Part shown: in pieces, positions 25,546 to 34,389 of the stretch
Layout: each line of letters begins with the position of its first letter
Position numbering within the stretch: position 1 is the stretch's first letter
Source: Pseudomonadota bacterium
GTDB lineage: Bacteria > Pseudomonadota > Alphaproteobacteria > Caulobacterales > Caulobacteraceae
DNA length: 41,638 nucleotides
NCBI GenBank assembly: GCA_019348195.1
Contig: JAHWJX010000016.1
Coordinates: 1 to 41,638 of the forward strand
Reading direction: 5' to 3'
Notes under the pieces: model-generated
Database searches by the model: none
Told to the model about the DNA's origin: nothing
The model's input: only the letters and a program-made list of their open reading frames with translations
Program-made: the position numbers and the translations under genes

Positions 25546-27573
25546 TCAGGTGGGGCGAACCGAGCTGTCGGCTCCTCCATGGTTGCGGGTCGCCTGCACG
25601 GCTTTTGCGGCCGTGATCTCGTCGGAAGCTTGAGCCTCCGCCCAGGCCTGGAACATCAGCAGGGTCCAGAGCCGGGTGTCCCAGTTCCGGGCGCCGCTCT
25701 GATGCTCGTCCCAGGTCTTCCTCACCGCCGCCGGATTGAACACGCCGGTCCTGGCCAGGCCCTCTTCGCTCAGGAGCTCCGCAGCCCATTCCCGCAGGTC
25801 GGTGCGCAGCCAATCGCCGATCGGGATGGCGAACCCCTGTTTCGGCCGCTCGAACAGCGCCCTGGGCACGTACTTCGCTACGACGTCCCGCAGGACCCGT
25901 TTACCCTGACCCGCTTCGATCTTCATCGCCTGGGGAAGCGACCAGGCGAATCGGAAGAGGTCCGAGTTGAGAAAGGGCGCACGCACCTCCAGGCTGCTGG
26001 CCATGCTCGCCCGATCCACCTTCACCAGAATGTCGTCGGGGAGGTAGTAGAGCGCGTCCAGCTGCATCGCACGCTCGACGAACTCCGCGTCAGCAGAGAA
26101 GAGCTCCTCGTCCACCCTCAACAGCGGGTCCGGCGCGCCCTCCCCGAGCAGGTCGGAAGGATGCTCCCAGACCGAGATCAATTGGTCCAGAAGCTGGTCG
26201 CCCGAATGCGCAGCCACCTTGGCCGCGATCTTGTGGACCCTGTCGCCGCCACGACCGCTGCGGAGGGCTGCCGGCGCGTAACGGCCGATGCTTTTCAGCC
26301 CGGTCGACCAGGCTTGCGGAGATATCCGGATCAACGCCGAAGCGCCCGCGGCCCTGAGCGGGCGGGGTATCCGCTTCAGCATCCTCCAGCGGCTGCCATA
26401 GGTGTAGCGATTATAGCCGCCGAACAACTCGTCGCCGCCGTCGCCTGACAGGGCGACCGTGACCTGTGACCGGGCGAGGGCCGATACCAGGAAGGTCGGG
26501 ATCTGAGATGAGTCGGCGAAGGGCTCGTCATAGATGTGCGGAAGCCTGGGCACCACCGCCAGCGCGTCGCCAGGCTCCACATAGAGTTCTGTATGTTGCG
26601 TGCCCAGGATACGGGAGACCACCTTGGCGTGCTCGGCTTCGTTGAGCCCTGCGTCGCGCGTGCCGATGGTGAAGGTCTTGACGGGGCCGGAGGCCTGGGC
26701 CTGCATCAGGGCCACGATCGTCGAGGAGTCGATGCCGCCGGAGAGGAAGGCGCCCAGCGGCACGTCGGCGACCATGCTGGCCGCCACCGACGATCGGAGC
26801 CGCCGGTCCAATTCCTCCACGGCGTCCTCACGTGCGCCCAGGAACGGGTTCCGGCGGGCGGCCGCGATCTCTGCACTTGCAGACCAGAAGGCACCCCGCT
26901 CGACGCCCTCTTCCTCCAGCCGCTCAGCCTCGATGGAGAGCCAGCCGCCGGGCGCCAGCTTGCGAAAGCTGCGGTAGATGCTGAGGGGCTGGGGCACGTA
27001 GCCGTACTTGAGGTAGGCCGCGACGGCGTCGCGGTCCCATGCCCCGTCGAAGTCCGGGTGCCGTCGGAGCGCCTTGAGTTCGGATCCGAAGACGAATTCG
27101 CCGCCGGCCCAACCGTAGTAGAGCGGCTTCTCGCCGAAGCGGTCGCGGGCCAGCCGCAGGCGCCGCTCCGCCCGGTCCCACAGGGCGAAGGCGAACTGGC
27201 CCTGGAGACGGGCCAGGGCGCCCTCGAAACCCCAGCGGCCGACCGCCTCGAGCAGGACCTCGGTATCGGAGCTTCCGCGCCAGGCGATGTTCTCCGTCGC
27301 TTGGAGGTCCCGGCGCAGGTCCCGATAGTTGTAGATCTCGCCGTTGAAGACGATCACGAAGCGCTCGCACCGGGAGGCCATCGGCTGGGCGCCGCCCGGC
27401 GAGATGTCGATGATGGCCAGCCTGCGGTGGCCGAGCGTCACGCCGGCGGCCGGGTCGCTCCACACCCCCTCGGCGTCAGGTCCCCGGTGAACCAGCGCAT
27501 CGCGCATGGTCGCGACGATCTCCGTCCCCTGATCGCCTCGCCTAGAGGACAGCAGCCCAACTATGCCGCACAA
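25546..27573 (-). CDS. AsnB-type glutamine-hydrolysing amidotransferase in a polysaccharide locus
   Basis: 675 residues. The N-terminal class II glutaminase domain (about 1-200) starts with Cys right after the initiator (CGIVGLL), then RRLAIIDISPGGAQPM and FNGEIYNYRDL. The synthetase domain contains FLSGGIDSS (about 262-270), the ATP-pyrophosphatase loop. The start codon is TTG (27573) preceded by GAAAGGA; it must be used because Cys has to be residue 2 (N-terminal nucleophile after Met removal). Such proteins in O-antigen loci (for example WbpS) may amidate uronic sugars rather than make asparagine; this is inferred from context. Convergent with the preceding glycosyltransferase. Confidence 0.88.
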   Translation of the reverse strand: MCGIVGLLSSRRGDQGTEIVATMRDALVHRGPDAEGVWSDPAAGVTLGHRRLAIIDISPGGAQPMASRCERFVIVFNGEIYNYRDLRRDLQATENIAWRGSSDTEVLLEAVGRWGFEGALARLQGQFAFALWDRAERRLRLARDRFGEKPLYYGWAGGEFVFGSELKALRRHPDFDGAWDRDAVAAYLKYGYVPQPLSIYRSFRKLAPGGWLSIEAERLEEEGVERGAFWSASAEIAAARRNPFLGAREDAVEELDRRLRSSVAASMVADVPLGAFLSGGIDSSTIVALMQAQASGPVKTFTIGTRDAGLNEAEHAKVVSRILGTQHTELYVEPGDALAVVPRLPHIYDEPFADSSQIPTFLVSALARSQVTVALSGDGGDELFGGYNRYTYGSRWRMLKRIPRPLRAAGASALIRISPQAWSTGLKSIGRYAPAALRSGRGGDRVHKIAAKVAAHSGDQLLDQLISVWEHPSDLLGEGAPDPLLRVDEELFSADAEFVERAMQLDALYYLPDDILVKVDRASMASSLEVRAPFLNSDLFRFAWSLPQAMKIEAGQGKRVLRDVVAKYVPRALFERPKQGFAIPIGDWLRTDLREWAAELLSEEGLARTGVFNPAAVRKTWDEHQSGARNWDTRLWTLLMFQAWAEAQASDEITAAKAVQATRNHGGADSSVRPT

Positions 27574-27744
27574 ACCGGAGTCCTTTCAGGCGCAGAGGCC
27601 TTGGCCTCGCTGCACTCTGTAGCGATGTAACGCGGCGCGCCGTCCAACGTCTGCGCCTTGTCTCTCCTTCGCACCGGAGCGGGTGTGGGGCAACTGAGGA
27701 TAGTCGGCGCCACCAAGCGCTGTGAGGCATCGGGCGACACTCGG

Positions 27745-28818
27745 TCAGCGCACCTGGGTCGCGGAGCGCAGAGCGGCGTGGAGGAGGGGGGCCGCCGAGG
27801 CCACCGAGTAGAACTGCTCCGCGCGCTGGCGGCCGGCCGCCCCCATGCGGCGACGGAGGTCGGGGTCGGCGGCAAGGCGACGCAGGGCGTCGAGCCACTC
27901 CTTCTCTCCCCGGACCAGGAAGCCGGTCTCTCCGTGGACCACGATGTCGTTGTTGGCGCTGACCGCGTCGGCGACCACGGGCACACCGGCGGCCATGTAC
28001 TGGACCAGCTTGTATCCGCACTTGCCCCGGGTCCAGGGGTCGTCCCTCAGAGGCATGATCCCGACGTCGAATGAGGCGGCCTGCGAGGCCTCCATCGCGT
28101 ACGACCAGGGCGCGGTGGTGTGAGTCGCAGGGCCGAGGTCCGTCTCGCCCGCGCCCACAAGGCGCACTTCGGCGCGCCGTTCCTGCTGCAGCGTGGCCAA
28201 AGCCGGGACCGCGCCACGAAGGTAGGTGGCCGTGCTCGGCGAACCAATCCAGCCGACCACCAACGGCTCCTCCAGGCCGGCCCACCTCTGGCGCGGCTTG
28301 TAGCGTTCCACATCGACCACGGAGGGAATCAGCCGGACGTCAGTGGCTCCTGCGCTGGTCGCCTGCTGTGAGAGGTAGCGATTTCCCGCGATCACCACGG
28401 CCGAAGCGGCCATGACCCGGTCGATCTTGCGGCCAAGCCCCTTTCGGACCAGGACGTTGCGGTGGCCTCGGTACCACTGAAAAGTTGCGTCGTCGTAGTC
28501 GACCACCACCGGCCCGACCCTGTGGAGCAAGGCGCGCTCGAAAAGGGCGGGCGCCAGCGGCAAGAGCTCCTTCTCCAGCCAGACGACGTCGTACCTTCCG
28601 CTCAGGAGCAGGCCCGACAATCGCCGTGCATAGCTCTGGGCCACCTGTCTCAGGGAACGACCCGACGTCCTGTTGTAGGTCTCGATATAGCCGTCGCCGA
28701 ACAGCGGCGCGGCTGTGAGTCTGACGCCCTGCTGTTCCAGAAAGGGGATGAACTGGAACAGGCGCACGCGGCTGCTCGCGCCGCTTTGGCCATAGCGGGT
28801 AAGGGCGAGAACCTTCAT
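27745..28818 (-). CDS. Glycosyltransferase family 4 protein
   Basis: 357 residues. The start VLALTRYGQSGASSRVRLFQFIPFLEQQG matches GT4 enzymes of polysaccharide loci that bind an acceptor with a ring-turn, and the middle contains VDYDDATFQWY. In the donor half: VVGWIGSPSTATYL (about 188-201), AASFDVGIMPLRDDPWTRGKCGYKLVQYMAAGVPVVAD (about 248-285), with Lys and Glu/Tyr positions typical of GT4. 170 bp separate it from asnB downstream, which shows no gene. Same strand as asnB and divergent from the next GT4 gene, so the two form a separate transcript. Confidence 0.82.
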   Translation of the reverse strand: MKVLALTRYGQSGASSRVRLFQFIPFLEQQGVRLTAAPLFGDGYIETYNRTSGRSLRQVAQSYARRLSGLLLSGRYDVVWLEKELLPLAPALFERALLHRVGPVVVDYDDATFQWYRGHRNVLVRKGLGRKIDRVMAASAVVIAGNRYLSQQATSAGATDVRLIPSVVDVERYKPRQRWAGLEEPLVVGWIGSPSTATYLRGAVPALATLQQERRAEVRLVGAGETDLGPATHTTAPWSYAMEASQAASFDVGIMPLRDDPWTRGKCGYKLVQYMAAGVPVVADAVSANNDIVVHGETGFLVRGEKEWLDALRRLAADPDLRRRMGAAGRQRAEQFYSVASAAPLLHAALRSATQVR

Positions 28819-28910
28819 CGAGCGCCGCGGACCTTCGGGTTCTGTGCAGCGAGGACGGCGCCCTCTATGCAGAGCGGCGCGCGCGTGAGCTGCGTTCGGG
28901 GTCGCTTTAC

Positions 28911-30110
28911 ATGAAGGTCCTGTACCTTTCCTACACCGGCCTGCTGGAGCCGCTCGGGCAGTCGCAGGTGCTCGCCTACCTGCGCGGGCTCTCCGAGCAC
29001 CATTCGTTCACCCTCATCAGCTTTGAAAAGAGCGCCGACCTCCACGACCGCGAACGGGTCGCCGCCATGCGCCGCGACTGCCAGGCGCTCGGCGTCCGCT
29101 GGCTGCCGCAGCGCTACCATCAGTCACCGAGGATGCTGGCGACCGCCTGGGATCTCACCGTCTTCTTGGCGCTCGCGGCCTGGCAGAGGCTGCGCGGACG
29201 GGCGCAACTGGTGCATGCCCGGAGCTACATCCCGGCCTTTGTCGCCCTGGTCCTTAGGCGTGTTCTGGGCGCGCCCTTCATCTTCGACATGCGGGCGTTC
29301 TGGCCGGAGGAGATGGTTGCGGCCGGCCGTCTGCAGTCCGGGTCCAGGCTCTACAAACTGCTGAAAAGCGGTGAGGCTGCATGCCTGCAGCATGCCGCAG
29401 GAGTGGTTTCCCTGACGCAGGCTGCGGCTGATTACATGGCGGAGCAACGGCAAGCGGGGCGGCGTCACCCCGCGACCGTGGTGATACCTACCTGCGTCGA
29501 TCTTGACCAATTCAAGCCGGCCGCCCAGCAGCACCTGGGGCGGGCGGTGATCGGCTCCGTGGGAACCGTGTTGAGCGGCTGGTTCCTTTTCGACTGGCTG
29601 GCGGCGTTCTTTAGCGCCTTCGACACACTGCAGCCCAACGCGGAGTTTCGAATTGTCACCACGGAGCACCACGATGCCGTCACCGATGCCGCCGGCTCCG
29701 CCTTGCTCCCATTAAGCAGGATAAGGGTGTTCGGCGTTCACCGGCCGGAGATTCCGGAGGTCATCCGCGACCTTGTCGCCTGCGCCATGTTCTACCAGAC
29801 CGGGCTCGCGAGTCTCGCCCGTGCGCCCACGCGGATGGGCGAAGTCCTGGCCTGCGGACGCCCCGTCGTGATCAATGCCGGGGTAGGGGACGCGGCCGAG
29901 ATCGTGCGCCGCTATAACGTCGGGGTGGTGGTGGAAGACGCCTCAGAGACGGAGATGGTGCAGGGCGCGCGTCGGCTTGATGATCTGTTGCGGGATTCGC
30001 AACTTCCGGGCCGCTGCCGGCAGGCTGCCGAGGAATGCTTCTCGCTGGATCGAGGTGTGAGGGCCTACAACGAGCTCTACGGCCAAGTCGCTAAGCGAGC
30101 GTCGCTGTGA
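28911..30110 (+). CDS. Glycosyltransferase family 4 protein
   Basis: 399 residues. It opens VLYLSYTGLLEPLGQSQVLAYLRGLSEHH, a start common to GT4 enzymes of O-antigen loci, followed by RAFWPEEM near 128. The donor half has VIPTCVDLDQFKP (about 191-203), AVIGSVGTVLSGW, and TRMGEVLACGRPVVINAGVGDAAEIV (about 306-331), where Glu in MGEV is the expected Glu. It is divergent from the GT4 gene on its left (92-bp gap), which probably holds two promoters. Next comes the EpsG-like polymerase 58 bp downstream. Confidence 0.83.
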   Translation: MKVLYLSYTGLLEPLGQSQVLAYLRGLSEHHSFTLISFEKSADLHDRERVAAMRRDCQALGVRWLPQRYHQSPRMLATAWDLTVFLALAAWQRLRGRAQLVHARSYIPAFVALVLRRVLGAPFIFDMRAFWPEEMVAAGRLQSGSRLYKLLKSGEAACLQHAAGVVSLTQAAADYMAEQRQAGRRHPATVVIPTCVDLDQFKPAAQQHLGRAVIGSVGTVLSGWFLFDWLAAFFSAFDTLQPNAEFRIVTTEHHDAVTDAAGSALLPLSRIRVFGVHRPEIPEVIRDLVACAMFYQTGLASLARAPTRMGEVLACGRPVVINAGVGDAAEIVRRYNVGVVVEDASETEMVQGARRLDDLLRDSQLPGRCRQAAEECFSLDRGVRAYNELYGQVAKRASL

Positions 30111-30168
30111 TCCTCAGAGGCGCGCGCAAGCCCGGGTCTCACTCTCGCCAAGAGAGCAGCGGCCGCTG

Positions 30169-31227
30169 ATGCTCATCTACTGGACCATGTTCGTCACGCC
30201 GCTCTTGGCCAGCACCTCGCCGTTCCGGCTGAACCGGGTCGGGCGAAGGGTGCTGACCCTTCTGGCCGGTCTCCTCCTCGCCCTCGTGATCGGGGCCCGC
30301 GAGGAGGTCGGGTGCGACTGGGGCAGCTATCTCGAGCACTTCTACGCCACGCAGGGCGAAGACCTCGCCTATGCGCTGACCACCACCGACCCGGCGTACG
30401 CCTTCGTGAACTGGCTCTCCGCCCTCGCGGGTTTGCAGATCCACACGGTCAACACCGTCTGTGCGGTGATCTTTGTCACCGGGCTCTTTCTTTTCTGCCG
30501 CCGCCAGCCGGCGCCCCTGCTCGCCGCCGTGGTGGCGATCCCCTACCTCGTGGTGGTGGTGTCCATGGGCTACACGCGCCAGGCGACCGCGGTGGGTCTT
30601 CTGATGATCGCGTTCAACGCTTTCACGGACGGCCGGCGTTGGCTGTTTCTGCTGTTCGTGGTCGCGGCCGCGAGCTTTCACCGCTCAGCGATCATGTTCG
30701 CGCCGCTGGTGGCCTTCGTCACCCCGCCGGGAGAGCTCCGCCGCTGGCGTCCGCAGCGGGCCTTTGCGATGGGAACGGGCGCCGTGGCCAGCAGCGCCTT
30801 GTTGGCCGTGTTCATCGGCGGCCACATCGAACAGTACTCCTATGCCTACGTAGAGTCCGAGTACCGAGCTGCGGGCGATGTCTACCGTATTGCGTTGAAC
30901 TCGGCTGCCGGTCTCATCTTCCTCATATTTCGCAGGCGCTGGCGAGACCAGTTCGGAGACGCGAAGCTCTACGCCGTTCTCGCCCTGGCTTCCGTGGCGA
31001 CCATCCCGCTGATGACGATCTCCTCCGTCGGGGCCGATCGGCTGAGCCTGTATCTGATACCGTTGCAGATCGCCGCCTTCTCGCGCCTGCCTCTGCTGCT
31101 GCCCGGCCGGCTGAGGCTGGCGGCCAAGGCGGGGGTTGGCGGCGCCTACGCCGCGGTGCTGTTCGTCTGGTTGCAGTTCGCCGAGCACGCCTACTGCTGG
31201 GTGCCCTACGACTCGGCGCTGTTCTAA
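30169..31227 (+). CDS. EpsG-family polysaccharide polymerase (Wzy-like)
   Basis: 352 residues with about ten hydrophobic helices. EpsG-family proteins are predicted Wzy-type polymerases for surface polysaccharides. The characteristic loop GAREEVGCDWGSYLEHF (about 42-58) has the Arg, Gly, Asp and Tyr pattern of the family, and SMGYTRQATAVGLLMIAF near 130 carries the conserved Arg-Gln. The second conserved region ASFHRSAIMF lies near 168. It shares stop-codon bases with the convergent ligase-family gene (31224-31227). Polymerase activity is inferred from family and context. Confidence 0.8.
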   Translation: MLIYWTMFVTPLLASTSPFRLNRVGRRVLTLLAGLLLALVIGAREEVGCDWGSYLEHFYATQGEDLAYALTTTDPAYAFVNWLSALAGLQIHTVNTVCAVIFVTGLFLFCRRQPAPLLAAVVAIPYLVVVVSMGYTRQATAVGLLMIAFNAFTDGRRWLFLLFVVAAASFHRSAIMFAPLVAFVTPPGELRRWRPQRAFAMGTGAVASSALLAVFIGGHIEQYSYAYVESEYRAAGDVYRIALNSAAGLIFLIFRRRWRDQFGDAKLYAVLALASVATIPLMTISSVGADRLSLYLIPLQIAAFSRLPLLLPGRLRLAAKAGVGGAYAAVLFVWLQFAEHAYCWVPYDSALF

Positions 31228-32576
31228 CGCGCCAACTCCCGAGTCCTGGAGGCTTCGGGCGCGCGGACCAGGAGGGCGCAGGCGAACCCGAAGAGGGCCA
31301 TGAGCGCGGGGGTGCGAAGCGGGTACTCAGCGAGGGAATGGGCCAGCAGCAGCAGGACCACGCAAGCTCCGGCAGCGGGAATGGCCTGCCGCCGTAGGTG
31401 GTCACGGCTTCGTCCTTCCGTCCTTCGCAAATCCAGGCAGCTCCGTAGAAGCCACGCCAGAAAGGCCGCTAACAGCAGGAGCATGGGCAGGCCTCCTTCC
31501 AGCCACAGCTCCAGCCAGTCATTGTGGGCGTGATTGGCGAAGGCCGGTCGCAGGCGCTCGGGCTGCTCAAAGGCCTGGTACACCGGCACGAAGGTGCCGA
31601 AGCCCGAGCCGAGAGGTGCGAAACGCCTCGCGGCCTGGCCGGTGATCGCCACAAATTCGGAGCGGACGGGGTCTAGTCCGCCGGTCAGGCCTGAAACGAG
31701 GCCCGGAGCGAGCACTTGCGTCAGCGCGAGCAACGCCAGCCCAACGGTTCCAGCGGCCAAGGCCATGGCGAAGGCCTTTTCGTGGCGGCGAACGCCGTAG
31801 GCGGCAAGGGCGGCGCTTGCACCCGCAGCCGGAATTGCGAGCAGAAGTCCCGCCCGGGACCCGCTGAGAAGCAGAGCGGCCGCAACCGGCGCGCAGAGGG
31901 TTCCGCAAAGGAGCCAGCGCCGAACCCGCCCTGGGCCGGCATCCTTGCCGGCGAAGGCGGCCCAGGCGCCAAACAGGGGCAGGGCGGCAAGCAGGAGCGC
32001 CACCAAGTGGTTGCGATTGGCGAACAGGCCAACCGCTTCGGTCTCGTTGGTGATGGTGTACGGCCGAAGCGCCCCTTCACTGGCGGTGAGCTGAGCGAGC
32101 CCCAAGGCGGCGTGCAGCGCCGCCAAAGCGGCAAGGAGCAGGACGAGTCGGCGGCGGAAGCGCGCCTCCAGCTGGGCGACGGCGAGAAAGATCGCCAGCC
32201 CGGGGATCAGGGCGACCGCGCTCCGCAGCGTGGCGTACGGGTCGAGACTCACCGGAGCCCAGGGAAGCGCCAGGCCCGCCGCCCGATAGACGTCGGCGAA
32301 TTCGGTCCGTCCCGGGAGGCCGCTCCACAGCGTCGGCGGCATGGGGATCAATTGCGCAGCCGGGAGGAGGAGGACGCCCGCGGCGATCAGCAGCGGCGCT
32401 CGCATCTCGCGCCAAACGCCGCCTTTCAGCAGGGTCCAGGCGGAGAGACCAAGCGCCGGCAGGCAGGCGAGCTGGGCGACCCCGGTCGACAGGTATCCGG
32501 CACGCGTTGCGCCGCCGAACAGGAGCGCCGCGATCAGGCCGAACGCGGCGACGCAAAATAAGACCAGGCCCCTCAT
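31224..32576 (-). CDS. O-antigen ligase/polymerase family membrane protein (Wzy_C domain)
   Basis: 450 residues with about ten to twelve hydrophobic helices. It belongs to the family holding O-antigen ligases (WaaL) and some polymerases. The conserved periplasmic loop shows LLSGSRAGLLL (about 239-249), LGSGFGTF then FANHAHNDWLELWLEGGLP (about 357-375), which is the signature of the Wzy_C domain with His and Glu. The ATG at 32576 is preferred; an in-frame ATG at 32609 lies inside the upstream terminator. The upstream region has no strong ribosome site, so the start is moderately secure. Whether ligase or polymerase is not decidable from sequence. Confidence 0.8.
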   Translation of the reverse strand: MRGLVLFCVAAFGLIAALLFGGATRAGYLSTGVAQLACLPALGLSAWTLLKGGVWREMRAPLLIAAGVLLLPAAQLIPMPPTLWSGLPGRTEFADVYRAAGLALPWAPVSLDPYATLRSAVALIPGLAIFLAVAQLEARFRRRLVLLLAALAALHAALGLAQLTASEGALRPYTITNETEAVGLFANRNHLVALLLAALPLFGAWAAFAGKDAGPGRVRRWLLCGTLCAPVAAALLLSGSRAGLLLAIPAAGASAALAAYGVRRHEKAFAMALAAGTVGLALLALTQVLAPGLVSGLTGGLDPVRSEFVAITGQAARRFAPLGSGFGTFVPVYQAFEQPERLRPAFANHAHNDWLELWLEGGLPMLLLLAAFLAWLLRSCLDLRRTEGRSRDHLRRQAIPAAGACVVLLLLAHSLAEYPLRTPALMALFGFACALLVRAPEASRTRELAR

Positions 32577-32606
32577 GGAAGTGGCGCGACCGACCCCAGC
32601 TGCGAA

Positions 32607-32635
32607 CATAAAAAAAGGGCCGCAGCGCGGCCCTT
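32607..32635 (-). terminator. Intrinsic terminator of the small secreted-protein gene
   Basis: On the reverse strand AAGGGCCGC and GCGGCCCTT (32635-32627 and 32623-32615) form a 9-bp stem with a 3-base loop, followed by a T-run of seven bases. It sits directly after the 93-residue gene (stop at 32657) and before the ligase-family gene on the same strand, so the two are likely separate transcripts. Confidence 0.85.
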
Positions 32636-32656
32636 CGTTTCGATCCTTCGCAGTCC

Positions 32657-32938
32657 TTACGGGCTTTCGCCCCGGTCTTGCGCGCAGGTGTTCCCCCTGC
32701 CGTTTCCAAGACCAGCCCCGTCGGCGCCGCCCCTGCCGCGACCGTTGCCGCAGTTCGGGTTGACCTTGCTCACGCCCCTGCCGCCCTGAGCGTTGTTCCG
32801 GGCAGTGGTGCTCCGCGGTGCAGCCGCGGGCTTCGCCGACGCGCTCGTTTTCGCCTTGGCCGGCGCCGCAAAAGCCACGGTGGGGCCGGTTGCAGCGACG
32901 GCCGCGCTCAGCAGGAAGGCTAGGGAAAGGCTACGCAT
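32657..32938 (-). CDS. Small secreted Gly/Asn/Arg-rich protein with two cysteines, 93 residues
   Basis: A Sec signal peptide (about 1-24, cleavage after VAFA) precedes an Ala/Lys/Ser-rich segment (25-42). The C-terminal half is rich in Gly, Asn, Arg and Asp, with Cys63 and Cys85 flanking a Gly/Asn/Arg-rich loop (NPNCGNGRGRGGADGAGLGN, NTCAQD). Length suits a periplasmic or exported peptide; the cysteines could form one disulphide. The function is unknown and I do not recognise a named family. It lies inside the polysaccharide locus, divergent from the dehydrogenase gene, and has its own terminator, so it appears to be expressed independently. Confidence 0.7.
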   Translation of the reverse strand: MRSLSLAFLLSAAVAATGPTVAFAAPAKAKTSASAKPAAAPRSTTARNNAQGGRGVSKVNPNCGNGRGRGGADGAGLGNGRGNTCAQDRGESP

Positions 32939-32956
32939 GTCGAGCCGCTTTCGGGA

Positions 32957-32984
32957 TTGCTACAGTCATCCTGTACCGTAGAAT
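32957..32984 (+). promoter_or_regulatory. Candidate sigma70-type promoter for the dehydrogenase-epimerase transcript
   Basis: A TTGCTA box (32957-32962) and TAGAAT (32979-32984) are separated by 16 bases, close to sigma70 spacing. They lie about 87 bases before the ATG of the dehydrogenase. An inverted repeat ACAG-N5-CTGT overlaps the spacer. Weak match at the -35; treat as a hypothesis. Confidence 0.35.
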
Positions 32985-33070
32985 GGCGCCAGGTGCAATA
33001 CTCCGCCCCGGATGCGCGCGAATCTTGCACGGGGCGGGTTGGCGCAGCCACATCGCTTGACGGATTTCGC

Positions 33071-34348
33071 ATGCTGAAACTTGAACAGGCCCGCGTCGGG
33101 GTCGTGGGCCTGGGATACGTCGGCTTGCCGCTGGCGGTCGAGTTCGGTCGCCGCTACGAGACGCGCGGCTTCGACCTGGACCAAGGCCGTGTGCGGGAAC
33201 TCGGCGAAGGTTTCGATCGGACCGGCGAGGTCAGGCCGGATGAACTCGCCGCGGCGACGGGGCTGAGCTTCAGCGCGCGCCCGGAGGAGATGCGGGACTG
33301 CAACGTCTTCGTCATCACCGTTCCGACGCCGATCGATGCTGCGAAGCGTCCCGACATGCGCTCGCTGATTGCGGCGAGCAGCGCGGTGGGCGGCCTGCTG
33401 AAGCCAGGCGACTACGTCATCTATGAGTCCACGGTCTATCCGGGCGCCACGGAGGAAGTCTGCGTTCCCGTGCTCGAGCAGGCGTCCGGGCTCACGTTCA
33501 ACCGGGACTTCTTCGTGGGCTACAGCCCGGAACGGGTGAACCCGGGCGATCCAAAGCATCGGCTCACGACCATCACGAAGGTGACGTCCGGTTCCACGCC
33601 AGAGGCGGCCGCCTTTGTGGACGCGCTTTACGCCTCCATCGTCGAGGCGGGCACGTACCGGGCCAGCTCCATCAAAGTGGCCGAGGCCGCCAAGGTCATC
33701 GAGAACACTCAGCGCGACCTGAACATCGCGCTGGTCAACGAACTGGCCATGATCTTCAACCGCCTAGGGCTGGATAGCACCGAGGTGTTGGAGGCCGCCG
33801 GGACAAAGTGGAACTTCCTTCCGTTCCGCCCCGGGCTGGTCGGCGGGCACTGTATCGGTGTCGACCCCTATTACCTCACCCACAAGGCGCAGGAGCTCGA
33901 CTATCACCCGGAGGTGATCCTGGCCGGGCGACGGATCAATGACGGCATGGGCGGCTACGTCGCCGACCAGGTTCTGCGCCTGATGGCGCGGCGCGGCATC
34001 AACCCTATCGGGGCGCGGATTCTGGTCCTTGGCCTCGCGTTCAAGGAGAACTGCCCGGACGTGCGGAACAGCCGCGTGGTGGATATCCTCCGCCAGCTGA
34101 GGCTCTACCGCGCCGAGGTCGAGGTGCATGATCCGTGGGTTGGCGCGGAAGAGGCGCTGCGCGAGCACGGGGAGACCCTGGTGGCCGTTCCCGTGAGTGG
34201 AGCCTACGACGCGGTTGTCTTGGCCGTGCCGCACCGCCAGTACGCGGAGATGGGCCCAATCGGGGTGCGGGCTTTCTGTCGCGACGGGGGCGTGCTTTAC
34301 GACGTCAAATCCCTGCTGCCCGCCGATACGGTCGACGCGCGCCTCTGA
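33071..34348 (+). CDS. UDP-N-acetylhexosamine 6-dehydrogenase (TviB/WbpA-type nucleotide sugar dehydrogenase)
   Basis: 425 residues. It oxidises a UDP-sugar C6 alcohol to the acid in two NAD+-dependent steps. NAD site [13 protein letters not shown] (about 9-21), VPTPID near 87, [25 protein letters not shown] near 200, and catalytic Cys in [18 protein letters not shown] (about 257-274). The close match to the TviB/WbpA subfamily suggests UDP-GlcNAc or GalNAc as substrate rather than UDP-glucose, which is inferred. The frame is open from 32957, but the ATG at 33071 starts the domain correctly. Followed 41 bp later by an epimerase. Confidence 0.88.
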   Translation: MLKLEQARVGVVGLGYVGLPLAVEFGRRYETRGFDLDQGRVRELGEGFDRTGEVRPDELAAATGLSFSARPEEMRDCNVFVITVPTPIDAAKRPDMRSLIAASSAVGGLLKPGDYVIYESTVYPGATEEVCVPVLEQASGLTFNRDFFVGYSPERVNPGDPKHRLTTITKVTSGSTPEAAAFVDALYASIVEAGTYRASSIKVAEAAKVIENTQRDLNIALVNELAMIFNRLGLDSTEVLEAAGTKWNFLPFRPGLVGGHCIGVDPYYLTHKAQELDYHPEVILAGRRINDGMGGYVADQVLRLMARRGINPIGARILVLGLAFKENCPDVRNSRVVDILRQLRLYRAEVEVHDPWVGAEEALREHGETLVAVPVSGAYDAVVLAVPHRQYAEMGPIGVRAFCRDGGVLYDVKSLLPADTVDARL

Positions 34349-34389
34349 CAGGCCGCAGGGGAGCCAACCACCCGAGGCGTACGTACCAG

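Noticed and set aside
26536-27630. 364-residue plus-strand frame opposite asnB
   Set aside because: Antisense shadow of asnB with no recognisable motif, whereas the asnB frame has all catalytic motifs.
31716-32561. 281-residue plus-strand frame opposite the ligase-family gene
   Set aside because: Gln/Gly/Arg-rich with no hydrophobic pattern; it is a shadow of the membrane protein on the other strand.
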